Below, piece after piece: positions 60,460 to 64,000 of a stretch of 64,000 nt of DNA; within the stretch, counting starts at the first letter, position 1, and every line of letters starts with the position of its first letter. The position numbers and the translations under genes were made by a program. Location: the NCBI GenBank assembly GCA_037693485.1, contig CM075345.1, positions 6,899,501-6,963,500 on the forward strand, in the 5' to 3' direction. The stretch comes from Kitagawia praeruptora (Eukaryota > Streptophyta > Magnoliopsida > Apiales > Apiaceae). The notes under the pieces are model-generated. The model had not been told where the DNA came from. It saw only the letters and a program-made list of their open reading frames with translations, and did no database searches.

Positions 60460-62265
60460 GTGTGTTTTAATTTTCTTATTTGTTACGTGTTTCTTCTGTG
60501 GTTTATGCGAACTGCTTGGATTAGGGATAATTCTGCTAGGCTAGTAAGATCAATCGAGATTGCGTCTTCTTCTGAATCTGAGTCTATAGAAATTCCTGAC
60601 ACCGTAGTGACCATGGCAGTTTCGTTAAAAGACCGTTGTTATCCCACCCGTTCTGCTCAACCCTCGTGTATCACTCTTCCCGCCGTTACTGGTAATAATT
60701 TCGAGATTAGAGGTCATCAAATTAGCATGTTACCTAATTTTCGCGGGAGTGACGGTGAGGATCCGTATCTTTTTCTACATGAATTCGAGGAGGTTTGCGC
60801 TTTGCAGAAAATCCAACAACTTTCCGATGATTCCATACGGCTTAGACTAATCAACTTCGCTTTAAAAGATAATGCAAAAAAATGGTTGTATAGTCTACCC
60901 GTCAATTCGATTTCCACGTGGGAGGGTTTCGTAGTCATCTTTCTGAAAAAATTCTTTCCAAACCATAAGACTACGAAACTCACTAATGAGATTAATCAAT
61001 TTCGTCAAAAACACAACGAACCATTTTGGACATGTTTTGACCGTTTTAAAAATCTCCTATCTCAATGCCCCCACCACGGAATCGAAAAATGGAGACTCTG
61101 TAAGATTGTGTACGAGGCCTTAGATGGTTCAACAACCGCATTGTTGGAATCTATGTGCCAAGGAAAATTCATGGAGAAAGACGAGGACGAGGGATGGGAG
61201 TTTTTCGAAGATTTCACGGAAAAGACTATGTTGTGGGAATCGACTAGGGAGCCCACTCGAGAACCCGAGAAATCAAACGATTCAAATGCTACCATGCATC
61301 AAAGGGGATTACATCAAGTTGGTAACTCTATCGCGACCGAGGCTAAATTAGCCACTCTTACTCGACGTTTAGAAGCCTTAGAAACCAACGGGTCTCCCTC
61401 CCAAGTATCCATGTGCTCAAATTTTAACCCAACCAATCAGGGGATGCAAAATCCTCAAGACTTTCAACAAGTCAATGCAATGTTCCAACCGGGTCCTCGA
61501 AATGATCCTTATGCTCCTACTTATAACCCCGGTTGGAAAAATCACCCGAACTTTTCTTGGAATCAAGGTCAAGGTCAACAACCTCACCCCGCACAATTCC
61601 AAAATCAACCTCCGGTTTTTCATAAACCGCACTCAAATCCATTTCCACATCAAAATCATGCTCCTTATCCAAGTCAAGCTCCTTCCCACCCTCCCGGTTT
61701 TTCTGAGTCGGATAAGCGCCTTACATCGATGGAGAAAAATATTGAAGCGCTTCTCAAATCCACCAGTAATTTGGCTCAATCGCAACAAACCTTCCTACAA
61801 ACCATGACTCAAGATAGGCAAGTCTTAAATGCTAGCACCCAAGCCATATCAAAGTTAGAGGTTCAAGTGAGCCAATTAGCTAATGCCATCCATGAGCGTG
61901 AGAAGAATAAGTTTCCGAGTCAACCTGAGATCAACCCTAAATTCCCTATCAATCAAAGACCTCACGAGAATGTGAATGCCATCATCTCTTTAAGGTCGGG
62001 AAACAAAGTTGATAATCACGTAGGTGTCGAGTCCCCCGAAGAGAATGAGTCAAACGTTGAACCGACACCTACTCTCGATCTTTCAAATCAAACTCCGGTT
62101 CCCGTCTCTTCACCTCTTTCTAGTCAGCCATCTTCTTCGAGTGGACCAACCTCGGAGCCCGTTCCCGAAGAACAAGTCTATAAACCGAAGGCTCCGTACC
62201 CACAACGCCTCGTTTCTCCTAAACAAACGGTCCAAATGGAGCAAATTCTGGAAGTATTCAAATAA
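60460..62265 (+). pseudogene. gag: Athila-type gag without a zinc knuckle
   Basis: This 601-codon frame contains the Athila capsid region: MLPNFRGSDGEDPYLFLHEF, WLYSLPVNSISTW, FLKKFFPNHKT and YEALDGSTTALLESMCQGKF. A Pro/Asn/Gln-rich segment (NPGWKNHPNFSWNQG) and a coiled segment (LEVQVSQLANAIHERE) follow. At the place where the knuckle is expected it reads QVSMCSNFNPTNQG, so the CCHC box is largely deleted. The functional start is probably an internal Met such as MAVSLKDRCYP (60613). A TAA at 62263-62265 interrupts the frame, which continues in phase as the protease segment. Confidence 0.88.
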
Positions 62266-62292
62266 GTCAAGATAAACATTCCTCTTTTAGAC

Positions 62293-63411
62293 ATGATTCA
62301 ACAAGTTCCCTCTTATGCAAAATGTCTTAAAGAGTTGTGTACTCATAAACGAACCACCCAAGTCCCTAAGAAAGCCTTCTTGACATCTCAAGTGAGCTCA
62401 ATTCTTTCTAACCAAATTCCCGTGAAGTACAAGGACCCCGGTTGTCCAACTATTTCATGTGTCATAGGTAACACTTTAGTGGACAAGGCTTTACTTGACT
62501 TAGGTGCTAGTGTGAACTTGCTTCCATTTTCCGTTTATCAAGCCCTAGGTTTAGGCGAGCTCAAAAAGACCAATATGACACTTCAACTTGCCGATCGTTC
62601 TATAAAAATGCCCAAAGGACTAATTGAAGATGTCTTGATTAAAATTGGTGATTTTATCTTCCCAGTTGACTTTGTTGTTCTCGAGACCCAACCCGTCACA
62701 AATCCTAAGAACCAAATTCCTGTCATCTTAGGAAGACCTTTTCTGGCTACATCCAATGCCTTGATCAATTGTAGGAATGGTTCGATGAAACTCACTTTCG
62801 GTAACATGACCATTGACCTTAACATTTTCAATGTCGGAAAAGAACCCAATGAGCTTTATGAACCATCAATAGGGGTTAACGTGGTCAACAAGTTTGCCAC
62901 ATGGTCTAGTTTCGAAGATAGTGAGATTGAGTCTCTTCTTGCTGAGGATTTCAAAGTCAACCAAGAGTCTACTCGAGAGTATGTTGATTCCTTGAGAGAT
63001 ATGACTTCGGAAGAGATGTTGAGAGAGTTAAATGCGATTTGTTCTCCGTGGGAGATCCCATCCGAGATTGTTAGTGAGCCCGTTGTTAAGAGTCCTGTTG
63101 GACCACCGCCACCTGCATTTGAGTTGACTTTTTATCATCCCGAGTTTGATCAACATCCTTTAGGAGAAACCAGACCCTCGCCTTTTGTCATTCCTAGTGA
63201 TTCGACCTCGAACCAAACTTTCATTGTCCCTAATCTGCTTAAACAAAATGAAGAAGCCTCAAGTTGGTTTAGGGAAAACACTAGTGATTCTTGTCCTAAT
63301 AGGTTGTATGATCCTATGTTGCTGGAGAAAATTTGTTCTAATCCAAATTTTCAAAAATGTCTTGAATTTTTCTCACAGCTTCATCCCAATTTTCCCACTG
63401 GAATCGGCTGA
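62293..63411 (+). pseudogene. Athila-type protease, followed by a non-pol C-terminus
   Basis: This 372-codon frame is in phase with gag across one stop. It holds the segment just before the protease (QVPSYAKCLKELCTHKR) and an aspartic protease with ALLDLGASVNLLPFSVYQAL, the Athila-type D-L-G-A-S active site, and ILGRPFLATSNALI. After about residue 195 it turns into a Glu/Pro-rich stretch ending LEFFSQLHPNFPTGIG, with no reverse transcriptase motif. The frame ends at a normal stop, so the deletion of pol left a closed gag-protease frame. Confidence 0.85.
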
Positions 63412-64000
63412 TTCGCTTTTATTTCTTTACCTCCCCTCGTGAAGTCCAGGTATGGGGGAGGAATTGTGTGAGTCAGTTGTTTTTCTTTTGTTTTTTTTCG
63501 TCTCCATCATCCTTGTCAGGTATTATCTCCTCATTCTCCTTTACTCATTTCTCTTGCATTTGCATTTGCATACATTGAGGACAATGCATGATTTAGGTAT
63601 GGGGGAGGTTTTTAGTGAATATATATATAAAAAAAAAATCAGAAAATCCAAAAAAATGAAAAAAATAAAAATCACAAAAAGAGTCGTAGAATTGTAAATA
63701 TTAGAGTTCTCATCTTATTCTAGTCTCGTTAATTGATGACTAGTTGCTTGATGCACCCTTACATGCTATGATAATCTTGTGGTCCGTTAGCTTTTGATTG
63801 AGAAGTGATGTGCTAAGTTCTTGTCCACACACTTACACTAACAAGGTGAAACTAGTAGACTTATTTGAATTGTGCAAGAAATTAGAAGGTCATGATTATG
63901 TGTAAGATGATTTGGTTTTCATGCTTTGAGTACAAGTAGGTGCACTAAGGATACCTTTACTTGAGATTGATTATGTTCCACCACACCAAGTGAGTTTTGA
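63412..64000 (+). other. 3' untranslated part of the gag-protease element
   Basis: Two AGGTATGGGGGAGG tracts (63449 and 63595) and an A-rich run (63630-63680) are followed by sequence homologous to 41370-41580. No gene. The 3' LTR is outside the window. Confidence 0.75.

Larger units (their letters stand above)
58172..64000 (+). mobile_element. Athila-like gag-protease-only retrotransposon, truncated by the window edge
   Basis: A 5' LTR (58172-59620, TGAAATTAACG...CACCACATCA) is followed by AGTTTT and the primer site TGGCGCCGCTGCCGGGGA, the same as in the element at 21594. Then come a leader, a gag frame and a protease frame. Where reverse transcriptase should begin the frame ends, and the sequence passes directly into 3' untranslated DNA homologous to 41370-41580. 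The element therefore lacks reverse transcriptase, RNase H and integrase and is non-autonomous. Confidence 0.85.

Overview
The window looks like nuclear DNA of a flowering plant, most likely a eudicot. It is AT-rich, has plant-type introns, and is filled with plant lineages of LTR retrotransposons (Athila-like, Tat with dual RNase H, Del/Tekay-like, Copia), Helitrons and a Mutator-like foldback element. I found no intact host gene, no rRNA or tRNA gene, no CRISPR array and no bacterial-type operon.

Layout. (1) 1-5861: host or captured DNA with several good candidate exons on the minus strand; the gene is unidentified and runs off the left edge. (2) 5862-16498: a minus-strand Helitron with exact A^T junctions. 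It carries a 1.22-kb tandem triplication, each copy with the same candidate exon, and is split by a second, plus-strand Helitron of the same family at 7319-12298. (3) 16846-18538: a Mutator-like foldback element with a 9-bp target duplication. (4) 18684-20607: a third, degenerate Helitron. (5) 21065-21593: a GTTACA-rich segment. (6) 21594-44224: a non-autonomous Athila-like LTR element (target duplication ATGTA). Nested in it is a Tat-lineage element at 25322-41005 (duplication GTATT). Nested in the gag of that element is a 4.8-kb solo LTR at 26116-30934 (duplication ACGGA). (7) 44230-46086: gene fragments, including two exons of an APE1L-like AP endonuclease with a nonsense codon. (8) 46087-53109: a minus-strand Copia element with a 961-bp tandem triplication. 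Its 5' LTR is cut by (9) a Del/Tekay-like 3' LTR at 53110-58057. That element is in turn cut by (10) an Athila-like gag-protease-only element starting near 58172 and leaving the window on the right.

The order of insertion can be read from the nesting: Athila-like, then Tat, then solo LTR; and Copia, then Del/Tekay, then gag-protease element. All pol regions seen are broken by stops, frameshifts or deletions. The Tat element is the best preserved: gag-pol stays in one reading frame with only three stops and no frameshift, and its 3' part carries a three-exon antisense gene whose splice phases fit exactly.

I did not find a convincing new biological system. The strongest leads are the exon-triplicating Helitron, the mixed gene fragments around the AP-endonuclease exons, the intact-looking antisense gene of the Tat element, and the two related internally deleted Athila-like elements.
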